Position numbers and translations under genes: made by a program. From the NCBI RefSeq assembly GCF_002379585.1, contig NZ_DFUE01000033.1, positions 1 to 35,243 of the forward strand: 35,243 nt of DNA, in the 5' to 3' direction. This stretch comes from Pseudomonas sp. UBA4194 (lineage in GTDB: Bacteria; Pseudomonadota; Gammaproteobacteria; Pseudomonadales; Pseudomonadaceae). Under the pieces are notes generated by a model, which did no database searches, was not told where the DNA came from, and saw nothing but the letters and a program-made list of their open reading frames with translations. Of the stretch, positions 1 to 8,642 are shown one piece after another; within the stretch, counting starts at the first letter, position 1, and the number at the start of each line of letters is the position of its first letter.

Positions 1-306
1 ATGGCGCCCACCCCGCCGCCATCGCGGGCAGAGCCCGCTCCCACAAAGATCTGCGTCCTCCCGCTCCCACAGTGATCTGGGTCATCCCTGCTCCCACACT
101 GATCAGGGCCATCCCTGCTCCCACAGTGATCAGGGCCATCCCTGCCCCCACATTGATCTGGGCCACCCCCTCACCTTGTGGGAGCGGGTTCTACCCGCGA
201 TGGGGCCATCCCAGCCTCCACACATCCCGAACCCTATGGCGCCCACCCCGCCGCCATCGCGGGCAGAGCCCGCTCCCACAGTGATCGGCGCCACCCCCGC
301 TCTCAC
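1..306. repeat. REP-rich repeat block with 45-bp direct duplication and 27-bp tandem repeats
   Basis: Non-coding start of the window. Positions 1-45 and 236-280 are exact direct copies of one 45-bp segment that contains the REP-like palindrome GCGGGCAGAGCCCGC. Between them, about 35-168 holds five degenerate tandem units of 26-27 bp starting near 35, 61, 88, 115 and 142, each built around GCTCCCACAGTGATC followed by GGGCCATCCC. At 177-203 a related REP lies in the opposite orientation (GTGGGAGCGGGTTCTACCCG). The short open frames here are repeat by-products with Pro/Ala-rich translations. The block sits downstream of cadR (minus strand). Confidence 0.85.
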
Positions 307-341
307 AGGTTCATCGCATAAGCAGTTGGATCTTGTGCAGG

Positions 342-791
342 CTAGTGCCCGTGGCTGCGGCCGACGTGGGAGTGCTCGGCTTCGGGGGCGGTGACGGCGC
401 CGCTGACTTCCAGGCGCTGGAGGATGGCGCAGTGTTCGTCGTTGTTGCCGCCGTGGCACTTCTTGCGCAGTTGCACCAGCTGCTCCTGCAGCGCTACCAG
501 GCCGTCGATGCGGGCCTTGACGTGGTGGATGTGCTCGTCGATCAGGTCGTTGACGCTCTGGCACTGGTCCTCGGGGCTGTCGCGCAGGGTCAGCAGGCTG
601 CGGATTTCGTCCAGCGTCATGTCCAGAATCCGGCAATTGCGGATGAACGTCAGGCGTTCCACATGCGCCTGTGTATAAAGCCGGTAGTTGCCATCGCTGC
701 GGGCGGGCGGGGGCAAGAGGTGCTCGCGCTCGTAGTAGCGGATGGTTTCGACCTGGCAGTCGGTGGTCTTCGCCAGCTCGCCGATTTTCAT
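342..791 (-). CDS. cadR: CadR, MerR-family cadmium/zinc-responsive transcriptional regulator
   Basis: A 149-residue MerR-family activator that senses Cd(II), and possibly Zn or Pb, and controls the divergent cadA. The N-terminal winged helix-turn-helix starts at MKIGELAK with the typical ETIRYYE stretch (about 15-21). A dimerisation helix follows. Metal-site cysteines are visible at C77, C112 and C121, the pattern known for CadR/PbrR-type sensors, with CHGGNNDEHC forming the C-terminal loop. The tail is His-rich (HSHVGRSHGH), as in P. putida CadR. The start at 791 was chosen because the domain begins exactly there; the frame remains open upstream to 854 but crosses the shared promoter. It is transcribed divergently from cadA. 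Confidence 0.95.
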   Translation of the reverse strand: MKIGELAKTTDCQVETIRYYEREHLLPPPARSDGNYRLYTQAHVERLTFIRNCRILDMTLDEIRSLLTLRDSPEDQCQSVNDLIDEHIHHVKARIDGLVALQEQLVQLRKKCHGGNNDEHCAILQRLEVSGAVTAPEAEHSHVGRSHGH

Positions 792-814
792 CACTGTGCT
801 CTCCAACAAGATGC

Positions 815-845
815 TTGACCCTATAGTGGCTACAGGGTGTTCACT
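815..845 (+). promoter_or_regulatory. cadA promoter with MerR-type overlong spacer and CadR operator
   Basis: A -35-like TTGACC (815-820) and a weak -10-like TTCACT (840-845) are separated by 19 bp, the overlong spacing typical of MerR-regulated promoters. The spacer overlaps an imperfect dyad with arms ACCCT (818-822) and AGGGT (834-838) and inner TAG/CTA symmetry. The site lies between the divergent starts of cadR (791) and cadA (877), so CadR binding here probably controls both. Confidence 0.8.
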
Positions 846-876
846 TGGCAACAAGCACCTTCAGGGATTCAGACCA

Positions 877-3201
877 ATGAGCCACCCGCCCCGCAGCCAC
901 GCACACGACCATAGCCACGAGCACGAGCACGAGCACGAGCAGGCCCATGCCCACGCCGGTGGCTGCTGCGCGACCAAGGCCGAGCCTGCCATCGCCAAGG
1001 CCCACGATCACACTGCCCACGGCCATGACTGCTGCGCCAGCGCCGCAAGCTCCGCGCCCACCACCGTGCAGTTTGCCAATGCCGCTGACGGCGCGTCGCG
1101 GCTCAGCCAGTTCCGCATCGAAGCCATGGACTGCCCCACCGAGCAAACCTTGATCCAGAACAAGCTGGGCAAGCTGGCGGGCGTACAACAGCTGGAATTC
1201 AATCTGATCAATCGCGTGCTGGGGGTCAGCCATTCGCTGTCCGGCACCGAACCGATCGTGAAGGCGATCGCCTCCCTGGGCATGGTGGCCGAGCCTATCG
1301 ACGAGAACGCTGAAAACGTCGCCGCCGTTCCGCCGGCGAAGAAGTCCTGGTGGCCATTGGCGCTTTCCGGTGTGACCGCCGTAGGGGCAGAGGTGATTCA
1401 CTTCACCGGTGTGGCATCCAATTGGGTGGTGGCTATCGTTGCCTTGGTATCGATCCTCAGCTGCGGTTTGAGCACCTACAAGAAGGGTTGGATCGCCCTC
1501 AAGAACCGTAATCTCAATATCAACGCCCTGATGAGCATCGCCGTGACCGGCGCGGTGTTGATTGGCCAGTGGCCGGAAGCGGCCATGGTGATGTTCCTGT
1601 TCACCGTGGCCGAGTTGATCGAGGCCAAGTCCCTGGACCGCGCGCGCAACGCCATCGGCAGTCTGATGCAACTGACGCCTGACACCGCCACGGTACGTCA
1701 GGCCGACGGCCAGTGGCTGGAACAGGACGTCAAGGTCGTGCCTCTGGAGGCCATCGTGCGGGTGCGACCGGGCGAACGCATCAGCCTGGACGGTGAGGTG
1801 ACGGCCGGCCAATCGACTATCGATCAGGCGCCGATCACCGGCGAAAGCTTGCCAGTGGAGAAGGGCGTTGGCGACAAGGTGTTCGCCGGCACCATCAATC
1901 AGGCCGGCTCGCTGGAGTTTCGGGTCACTGCGGCGGCGAATCAGTCGACCCTGGCGCGGATCATTCACGCGGTGGAGCAGGCACAGGGGGCAAGGGCGCC
2001 AACCCAGCGCTTTGTGGATAACTTCTCCAGGGTCTACACGCCGGTGGTGTTCGCCTTGGCGCTGATCGTGGCCGTGCTGCCGCCGCTGTTGGGCATGGGC
2101 ACCTGGTTCGAATGGATCTACCGAGCGCTGGTGTTGCTGGTGGTGGCGTGTCCGTGCGCCCTGGTGATTTCCACGCCGGTGACCATTGTCAGCGCCCTGG
2201 CGGCGGCGGCGCGCATGGGTATTCTGGTCAAGGGCGGGGTGTATCTGGAAGGGGGGCACAAGCTCGATTACATCGCATTGGACAAGACCGGGACCCTGAC
2301 CCACGGCAAGCCGGTGCAGACGGATTATGAGTTGCTGGATCCAGCCTATGAAGGGCGGGCCGAGGGGATTGCCAGGGCGCTGGCGGGGCGCTCGGATCAT
2401 CCGGTGTCGCGGGCGATCGCCGGTGCCCAGGACGCGGAAACCTCGGCTCAGGCCGCGCCAACAGTGGCAGATTTCGAGGCGTTGGCGGGACGGGGGGTGA
2501 AAGGGCTAGTCGAGGGGCAGATCTACCAGTTGGGTAACCATCGTTTGGTGGAAGAGTTGGGGGTGTGTTCGGCGGGGTTGGAGGCCAAGCTCGATCGGTT
2601 GGAGCGTGAAGGCAAGTCGGTGGTGGTGCTGGTCGGTGGTGAGGGGCCGGTTGCACTGTTCGCGGTGGCGGACACGGTCAAGGAAACCAGCCGTGAAGCC
2701 ATCGCGCAGCTGCATGCGCTGGGCATCAAGACGGTCATGCTCACCGGCGACAACCCGCATACCGCCCAGGCCATCGCCGCGCAGGTGGGCATCGACCAGG
2801 CGGTGGGTAATCTGCTGCCGGCCGACAAGCTCAAGGCCGTGGAGCACCTGTACGCGCAGAACCATCGGGTGGGCATGGTGGGCGACGGTATCAACGATGC
2901 GCCAGCGCTGGCCCGCGCCGAGATCGGGTTTGCCATGGCAGCGGCCGGCACCGACACCGCCATCGAAACCGCCGACGTGGCCTTGATGGATGATGACTTG
3001 CGCAAAATCCCGGCGTTCGTCAGGCTCTCCCGCCAGACCCGTGCGGTACTGATGCAGAACATCGTGCTGGCTTTGGCCATCAAGGCGGTGTTCCTGGCCG
3101 TCACCGTGGCGGGCATGGCCACCTTGTGGATGGCAGTGTTCGCCGACATGGGCGTGAGCCTGCTGGTGGTGTTCAACGGACTGCGTCTGCTGCGTAAATA
3201 G
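877..3201 (+). CDS. cadA: CadA, P1B-type Cd2+/Zn2+/Pb2+-exporting ATPase
   Basis: A 774-residue inner-membrane ATPase that pumps Cd, Zn and Pb ions out of the cytoplasm. In order: a His-rich N-terminus (HDHSHEHEHEHEQAHAHAGGCC, residues about 10-31) likely to bind metal; a heavy-metal-associated domain with DCPTE near C86, the DCxxE-like form of Zn/Cd pumps rather than CxxC; the TGES actuator loop at 321; the intramembrane CPC ion motif at 425-427; the phosphorylation motif DKTGTLT at 469; the nucleotide-domain HP in SDHPVS; and GDGINDAP near 669. The ATG at 877 was preferred over an earlier in-frame ATG at 742 because the latter lies inside cadR and upstream of the promoter. Its Shine-Dalgarno sequence is weak. 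Confidence 0.95.
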   Translation: MSHPPRSHAHDHSHEHEHEHEQAHAHAGGCCATKAEPAIAKAHDHTAHGHDCCASAASSAPTTVQFANAADGASRLSQFRIEAMDCPTEQTLIQNKLGKLAGVQQLEFNLINRVLGVSHSLSGTEPIVKAIASLGMVAEPIDENAENVAAVPPAKKSWWPLALSGVTAVGAEVIHFTGVASNWVVAIVALVSILSCGLSTYKKGWIALKNRNLNINALMSIAVTGAVLIGQWPEAAMVMFLFTVAELIEAKSLDRARNAIGSLMQLTPDTATVRQADGQWLEQDVKVVPLEAIVRVRPGERISLDGEVTAGQSTIDQAPITGESLPVEKGVGDKVFAGTINQAGSLEFRVTAAANQSTLARIIHAVEQAQGARAPTQRFVDNFSRVYTPVVFALALIVAVLPPLLGMGTWFEWIYRALVLLVVACPCALVISTPVTIVSALAAAARMGILVKGGVYLEGGHKLDYIALDKTGTLTHGKPVQTDYELLDPAYEGRAEGIARALAGRSDHPVSRAIAGAQDAETSAQAAPTVADFEALAGRGVKGLVEGQIYQLGNHRLVEELGVCSAGLEAKLDRLEREGKSVVVLVGGEGPVALFAVADTVKETSREAIAQLHALGIKTVMLTGDNPHTAQAIAAQVGIDQAVGNLLPADKLKAVEHLYAQNHRVGMVGDGINDAPALARAEIGFAMAAAGTDTAIETADVALMDDDLRKIPAFVRLSRQTRAVLMQNIVLALAIKAVFLAVTVAGMATLWMAVFADMGVSLLVVFNGLRLLRK

Positions 3202-3250
3202 ACAAAGAGAATCGGATGTCAAGTAGGGCCTGGCCGGCAAGGTCCGGGTG

Positions 3251-3420
3251 GTTTGGCTTTGGATTCTGCGGTGAATGGTCCCCTCACCCCAGCCCTCTCC
3301 CTGGGGGAGAGGGAGCTAAAAGCGGATCGCCGATAGTCGCAACACCACCGTACGGCTCCCTCTCCCTAAGGGAGAGGGCTGGGGTGAGGGGACCATTCAC
3401 CACAGAATCCAAAACCAAGC
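3251..3420. repeat. Long intergenic palindromic element (MITE/BIME-like), about 65-bp arms
   Basis: The sequence from about 3253-3315 reappears as its near-perfect reverse complement at about 3356-3418, with an unrelated loop of roughly 40 bp. The arms carry GGTCCCCTCACCCCAGCCC and an inner CCCTCTCCCT. Each arm also contains a smaller palindrome (CTCTCCCT/AGGGAGAG). A part-copy of the same family sits at the right end of the window (35201-35243). No coding is visible. It lies between the convergent 3' ends of cadA and the DUF3482 gene, and could act as a bidirectional terminator or be a non-autonomous mobile element. Confidence 0.85.
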
Positions 3421-3425
3421 CAACA

Positions 3426-4784
3426 TCACAACTCCCCCGCCAACACCTCCACCTGCTCCTCCCGCTCACCCTGGCTAACCCGCTTGTGCCCATTGAGCGA
3501 CGACCATTGCGGGTACGCCCGAGCCCGGTTCAAAGCGTCAGGCAGCTTGCCTTCACGCCAGGTCTGCTCCTGCGGGGTGGGCACCTGCACCGTGCCCAGC
3601 GCCGCATGGCCGCGGGCGTTCAGGGCGTGGACCAGCTGGCGCTGACGCAGGGCCAGCAGGCGCAGCACATTGTCGTCCACGGTCAGCTCGCGCTCGCCTT
3701 TGAGCTTGCCCATCAACCGTGCGCCGTAGCCACGAGCGGTCTGCAACGCCCCGCCGGCAATGGCTCCCGCCAGCGCCGCCATACCCAGGGTCAGACCGCC
3801 AACCAGCAGGTCCACCCCCGCACCGGCGGCGGCGCCCGCGGCGATCCCACCTCCCACCTTTACCCCCAACTGTTTGAGGGTGTCGGGATTGAACAGATCA
3901 TCGCCCCAACGACCATCCAGCAACGGCAGATCGCCGGCAGAGGCATCGTCGCTGCGGAACGCGTAGAGCTTGAGCAGTGCCTCGACGCAGCGCTGTTCGC
4001 GCTTGCGCACCGCCTGACGCAACTCATCGACGGCGCCGGCGACCGCATCGCTGGGTACGCTGCGCCGACAGGCCGCGCAGTCGATCAGCATGTCGGCGAT
4101 CAAGCGCAAGGCACTGGCCTGGCGCGCCAGACGCTGGGCCTGTTGATCATCGATCAGCCGCTGCAACGCCGGCCGGGAATGCTCCAGCAGCAGCGCCAGG
4201 CTTTCGTATAGCCGACGCTCGCCATCTTCCGGTGGCGCCACGCTGTCGAAGCGCACCAGGGCATGCAGTCCAAGCCGCGCCAGGGCTTCACGCCAATCAT
4301 TTTCGCGGTGCTGGGCGCTGCTGACGAAATTGAGCACCGGCAGCAACGGTTTGCCACAACTGGCCAGCACTTGCAGCTCGTCGCGGTACTTGGCCAGTAC
4401 CGGCTCGCGGGCATCGATCACATACAGCCCGGCGTCGGAGGCCAGCAACTGGCGCAGCACCTTGGCTTCCTGCTCGAAGCGCTGGCGTGCCTCGGCTCCT
4501 TGCAGAAAACGCTCCAGCCGAGCCGGGCCATCGAGCCGTTCACCGGGCCGTTCCAGACGCTCGAGATAGTCCAGCAGCGCGATGGCATCTTCCAGCCCAG
4601 GCGTGTCGTACAGTTCCAGCAACGCTTGGCCATCCACCGACAGCCGCGCGCCCTCCACATGCCGGGTGGTGCTGGGCCGGTGCGACACCTCACCGAAGCC
4701 GACGTCCCGAGTGAGGGTCCGCAGCAGCGAGGTCTTGCCGACATTGGTGTGGCCCACCACCGCCAGGGTCAGAGGTTTAGTCAT
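3426..4784 (-). CDS. DUF3482-family membrane-associated GTPase
   Basis: A 452-residue protein with an N-terminal Era/TrmE-like GTPase domain. The P-loop GHTNVGKTS is at residues 11-19, a switch I STTRHVEG near 38-45, and the G3 motif DTPG at 60-63. The expected G4 motif NKxD is replaced by NFVS, so guanine specificity may be altered. The C-terminal half matches the DUF3482 style: a helical region with CAACRR, then a Gly/Ala-rich hydrophobic stretch (GAAAGAGVDLLVGGLTLGMA) that could insert into a membrane. It starts 8 bp inside the end of the DUF2868 gene, so the two are translationally coupled and probably act together. Biological role unknown. Confidence 0.85.
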   Translation of the reverse strand: MTKPLTLAVVGHTNVGKTSLLRTLTRDVGFGEVSHRPSTTRHVEGARLSVDGQALLELYDTPGLEDAIALLDYLERLERPGERLDGPARLERFLQGAEARQRFEQEAKVLRQLLASDAGLYVIDAREPVLAKYRDELQVLASCGKPLLPVLNFVSSAQHRENDWREALARLGLHALVRFDSVAPPEDGERRLYESLALLLEHSRPALQRLIDDQQAQRLARQASALRLIADMLIDCAACRRSVPSDAVAGAVDELRQAVRKREQRCVEALLKLYAFRSDDASAGDLPLLDGRWGDDLFNPDTLKQLGVKVGGGIAAGAAAGAGVDLLVGGLTLGMAALAGAIAGGALQTARGYGARLMGKLKGERELTVDDNVLRLLALRQRQLVHALNARGHAALGTVQVPTPQEQTWREGKLPDALNRARAYPQWSSLNGHKRVSQGEREEQVEVLAGEL

Positions 4785-6156
4785 GGCCCGTCTCCAGCCA
4801 AGTCAAGGGTGCGCTGTCACTGAAGGTCAGCTGCAGTTGGGTCAACGCGCCATGCCAGTCGCCCAACCGTTGTGCCTCCAGCGCCTGCCCCGGCGGGGCA
4901 GGCAGCAGCCACACCCGGGTAGCACCGGCACAGCGCGCCAGTTCGGCGATCAGCCCCAAGCTGCCGCGGTCGGGAGAACGACGCGGGTCGCAGGCGATCA
5001 CCAGGCGGGCAGGGGGAAAGCGGGTCAGTTGTTCCAACAGGCGGTTGCGTGATTCGCGGCTGTCGAGGATACCGGCGTCTTGCACGGTCGCAGGCAGCCG
5101 GGGCGGCCACGGGTGTTGCCCATCCAGCTCGATGGCCACCAGCAAGGCACCGTCGGTTTGCTCGCTGGCCTGCGGCGTATCGATGTGCGGCAATGCATCC
5201 GGTGCTTCGTCACGCACGCCCAGGCGCTCGCTGCTAGGCATCAAGCGCTCGCGCAAATCGGCGTAGGCCGGCAATGTCAGGTCCAGGCTCAGCCGTGCGC
5301 GGCCATGGCGCCAGCGCCAGCGGCACAGCAGGGCCAACACCAACCGCGGCACGATACCGTAAACCAGCAATACCCCCACCAGCCAGCCGGCCCAGGCCTG
5401 ACGTGCACCTTCAATGTTCACGGCAGCATCGCCGCTGGCACGGATCATGTCGATGTCCGGCACACTGAAGCCCAGCAGCCCTGGCAGCGCACCCAATGCC
5501 TGGGTCAGCGCAATGAAGGTATCGGCGCCCAGGATGGTGGTTTCCCAGACGAAGCCATAGCGTCGAGTCGCCAGCAGCAACAGCAATACCGCCATGGCGC
5601 TGAGCAAGGCCAGCAACCACAAGCCATGCACCAATGTCCCCAGCGCCCAGCGATTCAGACGCCGCCGTTGCAACACCAGCACCAACGCCGGGACCAGATG
5701 CACCGCCTGGGCATCCCGGGCCAGTTTCTCGCTGAGCCACAACCACACTCGCCCCAGACTGGCGCCGTGGCCACCGGCGAACACCAGGCCGAAAGCCCAG
5801 CTCAACAGCATGATGACGTTCAGGCCCAGCAGGCTGCCCAATGCCCAGAACACGTTGACCGGTTGCAGGCCATCGCCCAGCGCGGCGAAGGCCAGGCCGG
5901 CGCCGCTGATCATCGCCACTACCGCCAATATCAGCAGCGCCAGGCGCGCGCCTTGCTTCCAGTGCTGCATGGCCTGGCGCTGGCCATCGCGCTCGGCCAA
6001 CAGCCAGGCCCGATGGGTGATGCGAGCAGCCATGTCGCCGCCTTGCTGGCGGGCGCGGCGGTTCGCTTCCAGGTCATCCAATGGCCCGGCCTGTTCTTCG
6101 CGCAGGCGGACGGCTTCGGTAAGCCAGAGTGTTTCCAGGGTGTCGGGAGCTGTCAC
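4777..6156 (-). CDS. DUF2868-family multi-pass membrane protein
   Basis: A 459-residue protein with about four to five transmembrane segments: residues roughly 70-95 (LALLILAVVAMISGAGLAFA), 100-128, 175-200 and 265-285. Soluble N-terminal and C-terminal portions flank them, and the C-terminal part (after DAPDALPH) looks like a soluble alpha/beta domain with ARLVIACDPRRSPDRGS. The initiation codon is GTG at 6156 behind TGGAAA; the nearby upstream ATG is out of frame. It is the first gene of a two-gene unit with the DUF3482 GTPase, suggesting a membrane anchor or partner for that GTPase. No reaction can be assigned. Confidence 0.85.
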   Translation of the reverse strand: MTAPDTLETLWLTEAVRLREEQAGPLDDLEANRRARQQGGDMAARITHRAWLLAERDGQRQAMQHWKQGARLALLILAVVAMISGAGLAFAALGDGLQPVNVFWALGSLLGLNVIMLLSWAFGLVFAGGHGASLGRVWLWLSEKLARDAQAVHLVPALVLVLQRRRLNRWALGTLVHGLWLLALLSAMAVLLLLLATRRYGFVWETTILGADTFIALTQALGALPGLLGFSVPDIDMIRASGDAAVNIEGARQAWAGWLVGVLLVYGIVPRLVLALLCRWRWRHGRARLSLDLTLPAYADLRERLMPSSERLGVRDEAPDALPHIDTPQASEQTDGALLVAIELDGQHPWPPRLPATVQDAGILDSRESRNRLLEQLTRFPPARLVIACDPRRSPDRGSLGLIAELARCAGATRVWLLPAPPGQALEAQRLGDWHGALTQLQLTFSDSAPLTWLETGHD

Positions 6157-6221
6157 GCGGTTTTCCAGGCGGCGGGTTCGCCATGAGCATAACTCAAGGC
6201 GGCTCTGCTATTCTGCCGCCC

Positions 6222-6734
6222 ATGAAGACATCTCTCCCCCTCAGCCTGATCGCGGCGCTCGCCGAGAACCGTGTGATCGGCATCGACAACAGCATGCCCT
6301 GGCACCTGCCGGGGGATTTCAAGTATTTCAAGGCCACCACCCTGGGCAAGCCAATCATCATGGGCCGCAAGACCTGGGATTCGTTGGGTCGACCGTTGCC
6401 TGGGCGGTTGAACCTGGTGGTCAGTCGCCAGCCCGGTCTGCTGCTCGAAGGTGCCGAGGTGTTCGCCTCGCTGGAGGCTGCGATAGCACGAGCCGAGGCC
6501 TGGGCGTTGGAGCAGGGTGCCGATGAGGTGATGCTTATTGGCGGGGCGCAGTTGTACGCGCTGGGGTTGGACCGCGCGGACCGTTTGTATCTGACCCGCG
6601 TGGCGCTGCAGCCAGAGGGCGATGCGTGGTTTCCCGAATTCGATGAGGCGAAGTGGCAGTTGGTGTCCAGCGTGCCCAACGACGCGGCAGACGGCAAGCC
6701 TGCCTACGCATTCGAGGTCTGGGAACACCCGTAG
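6222..6734 (+). CDS. folA: Dihydrofolate reductase
   Basis: A 170-residue type I dihydrofolate reductase: it reduces 7,8-dihydrofolate to tetrahydrofolate with NADPH in the cytoplasm, supplying one-carbon metabolism and thymidylate synthesis. The substrate-site signature VIGIDNSMPWHLPGDFKYFK spans residues 18-37 with W27 and catalytic D32. The NADPH-binding GRKTWDSLGRPLPGR follows, then VMLIGGAQLY. The ATG at 6222 fits family length (about 168-170 residues); upstream in-frame codons would add a non-conserved extension overlapping the divergent DUF2868 start. The stop codon lies at the edge of a REP element, and the gene converges with ilvD. Confidence 0.96.
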   Translation: MKTSLPLSLIAALAENRVIGIDNSMPWHLPGDFKYFKATTLGKPIIMGRKTWDSLGRPLPGRLNLVVSRQPGLLLEGAEVFASLEAAIARAEAWALEQGADEVMLIGGAQLYALGLDRADRLYLTRVALQPEGDAWFPEFDEAKWQLVSSVPNDAADGKPAYAFEVWEHP

Positions 6735-6753
6735 CAGCGGCGTAAGCCGCGTC
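6731..6753. repeat. REP-type palindrome, inverted copy of 8871-8893
   Basis: A 23-bp sequence containing GCGGCGTAAGCCGC, a 5-bp stem with a 4-nt loop. It is the exact reverse complement of 8871-8893, so the two copies bracket ilvD. The folA stop codon TAG is part of the repeat. Related copies lie at 13846-13872 and 13911-13936. Confidence 0.85.
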
Positions 6754-6800
6754 AAAATCCTCACGGGTGTCCCAGAAAAGCGCATGGGGCCGGACGCGGT

Positions 6801-8642
6801 TTACAACCCGTCGAGCATCGCCTTGTTGCGCACAGCGCCCTTGTCGGCACTGGTGGCCAGCAACGCATAGGCCTTCAGCGCCGTGGTCACCTTGCGGGGG
6901 CGCACTTCAACCGGCTTCCAACCCTTCTTGTCCTGCTCGGCACGACGCGCAGCCAGTTCGGCATCGTCGACCAGCAGGTTGATGGAGCGGTTGGGAATGT
7001 CGATCAATACCTTGTCGCCATCCTGCACCAGACCAATCGCGCCACCGGCAGCGGCTTCAGGCGAAGCGTGGCCGATGGACAGGCCCGAGGTACCCCCCGA
7101 GAAACGGCCGTCGGTCAGCAGCGCACAGGCCTTGCCCAGGCCCTTGGACTTCAGGTACGAGGTCGGGTACAGCATTTCCTGCATGCCCGGACCGCCTTTC
7201 GGGCCTTCGTAACGAATGATGACGATGTCGCCGGCCTGTACCTCGTCGGCCAAGATGCCGCGCACGGCGCTGTCCTGGCTTTCGAAGATCTTCGCGTTGC
7301 CTTCGAACACATGGATGGATTCATCCACACCGGCCGTCTTCACTACGCAGCCGTCCAAGGCGATGTTGCCGTAGAGCACGGCCAGGCCACCTTCCTTGGA
7401 GTAGGCGTGTTCGAAACTGCGGATGCAACCGTTCTCGCGGTCGTCGTCCAGGGTTTCCCAACGGGTCGACTGGCTGAACGCGGTCTGGGTCGGGATGCCT
7501 GCCGGGCCGGCCTTGAAGAAGTGGTGCACGGCTTCGTCGTCGGTCTGCGTGATGTCCCACTTGGCGATGGCTTCTTCCATGCTGCGGCTGTGCACGGTCG
7601 GCAGGTCGGTGTGCAGCAGACCGCCGCGCGCCAGGGAGCCGAGGATGCTGAAGATGCCGCCAGCGCGGTGCACGTCTTCCATGTGGTATTTCTGAATGTT
7701 CGGCGCCACTTTGCACAGCTGCGGCACGCTGCGCGACAGGCGATCGATGTCGCGCAGGTCGAAATCGATCTCTGCTTCCTGGGCTGCGGCCAGCAGGTGC
7801 AGGATGGTGTTGGTGGAACCGCCCATGGCGATGTCCAGCATCATGGCGTTTTCGAAGGCCTTGAAGTTGGCGATGTTGCGCGGCAGCACCGAGTCGTCGT
7901 TCTCGCCATAGTAGCGCTTGCACAGCTCGACGATGGTGCGCCCGGCCTGCAGGAACAGCTGCTCGCGGTCGCTGTGGGTGGCCAGGGTCGAACCATTGCC
8001 CGGCAGGGCCAGGCCCAGGGCTTCGGTCAGGCAGTTCATGGAGTTTGCGGTGAACATGCCGGAGCACGAGCCACAGGTCGGACAAGCGCTGCGCTCGTAT
8101 TCGGCGACTTTTTCGTCGGAGGCGGTGGAGTCGGCGGCGATCACCATGGCGTCGACCAGGTCCAGGCCATGGCTGGCCAGCTTGGTCTTGCCGGCTTCCA
8201 TCGGGCCGCCGGAAACGAAGATCACCGGGATGTTGAGGCGCAAGGCGGCCATCAGCATGCCGGGGGTGATCTTGTCGCAGTTGGAGATGCACACGATGGC
8301 ATCGGCACAGTGGGCGTTGACCATGTATTCCACGGAGTCGGCAATGATCTCGCGGCTGGGCAACGAGTACAGCATGCCGTCGTGGCCCATGGCGATGCCA
8401 TCATCCACGGCGATGGTGTTGAATTCCTTGGCCACGCCACCGGCACGCTCGATTTCGCGGGCGACCAACTGTCCCAGGTCCTTGAGGTGCACGTGGCCGG
8501 GCACGAACTGGGTGAACGAGTTGGCGATGGCGATGATCGGTTTCTTGAAGTCGTCGTCCTTCATGCCAGTGGCACGCCACAGCGCGCGGGCACCGGCCAT
8601 GTTGCGGCCGTGGGTGGACGTTTTCGAGCGATAGTCAGGCAT
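6801..8642 (-). CDS. ilvD: Dihydroxy-acid dehydratase
   Basis: A 613-residue iron-sulfur dehydratase of the IlvD/Edd family, converting 2,3-dihydroxy-3-methylbutanoate/pentanoate to the 2-oxo acids in valine, isoleucine and leucine synthesis. Visible signatures are AVDDGIAMGHDGM (78-90), the Cys-containing CDKITPGM at 122-129, CPTCGSC at 187-193 (cluster ligands), and the C-terminal GRFSGGTSGLSIGH. Length matches the family. The ATG at 8642 is preceded by GGAG at a good distance. It converges with folA, and inverted REPs flank the gene on both sides. Confidence 0.97.
   Translation of the reverse strand: MPDYRSKTSTHGRNMAGARALWRATGMKDDDFKKPIIAIANSFTQFVPGHVHLKDLGQLVAREIERAGGVAKEFNTIAVDDGIAMGHDGMLYSLPSREIIADSVEYMVNAHCADAIVCISNCDKITPGMLMAALRLNIPVIFVSGGPMEAGKTKLASHGLDLVDAMVIAADSTASDEKVAEYERSACPTCGSCSGMFTANSMNCLTEALGLALPGNGSTLATHSDREQLFLQAGRTIVELCKRYYGENDDSVLPRNIANFKAFENAMMLDIAMGGSTNTILHLLAAAQEAEIDFDLRDIDRLSRSVPQLCKVAPNIQKYHMEDVHRAGGIFSILGSLARGGLLHTDLPTVHSRSMEEAIAKWDITQTDDEAVHHFFKAGPAGIPTQTAFSQSTRWETLDDDRENGCIRSFEHAYSKEGGLAVLYGNIALDGCVVKTAGVDESIHVFEGNAKIFESQDSAVRGILADEVQAGDIVIIRYEGPKGGPGMQEMLYPTSYLKSKGLGKACALLTDGRFSGGTSGLSIGHASPEAAAGGAIGLVQDGDKVLIDIPNRSINLLVDDAELAARRAEQDKKGWKPVEVRPRKVTTALKAYALLATSADKGAVRNKAMLDGL

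Noticed and set aside
35..168. Tandem 27-bp units at the start of the window resembled a small CRISPR array
   Set aside because: The units are contiguous without unique spacers and are degenerate REP sequences; no cas genes nearby.
841..2400. 519-codon open frame on the minus strand inside cadA
   Set aside because: It is the complement of cadA, Gln/His/Arg-rich with no domain, typical for antisense frames of GC-rich genes.
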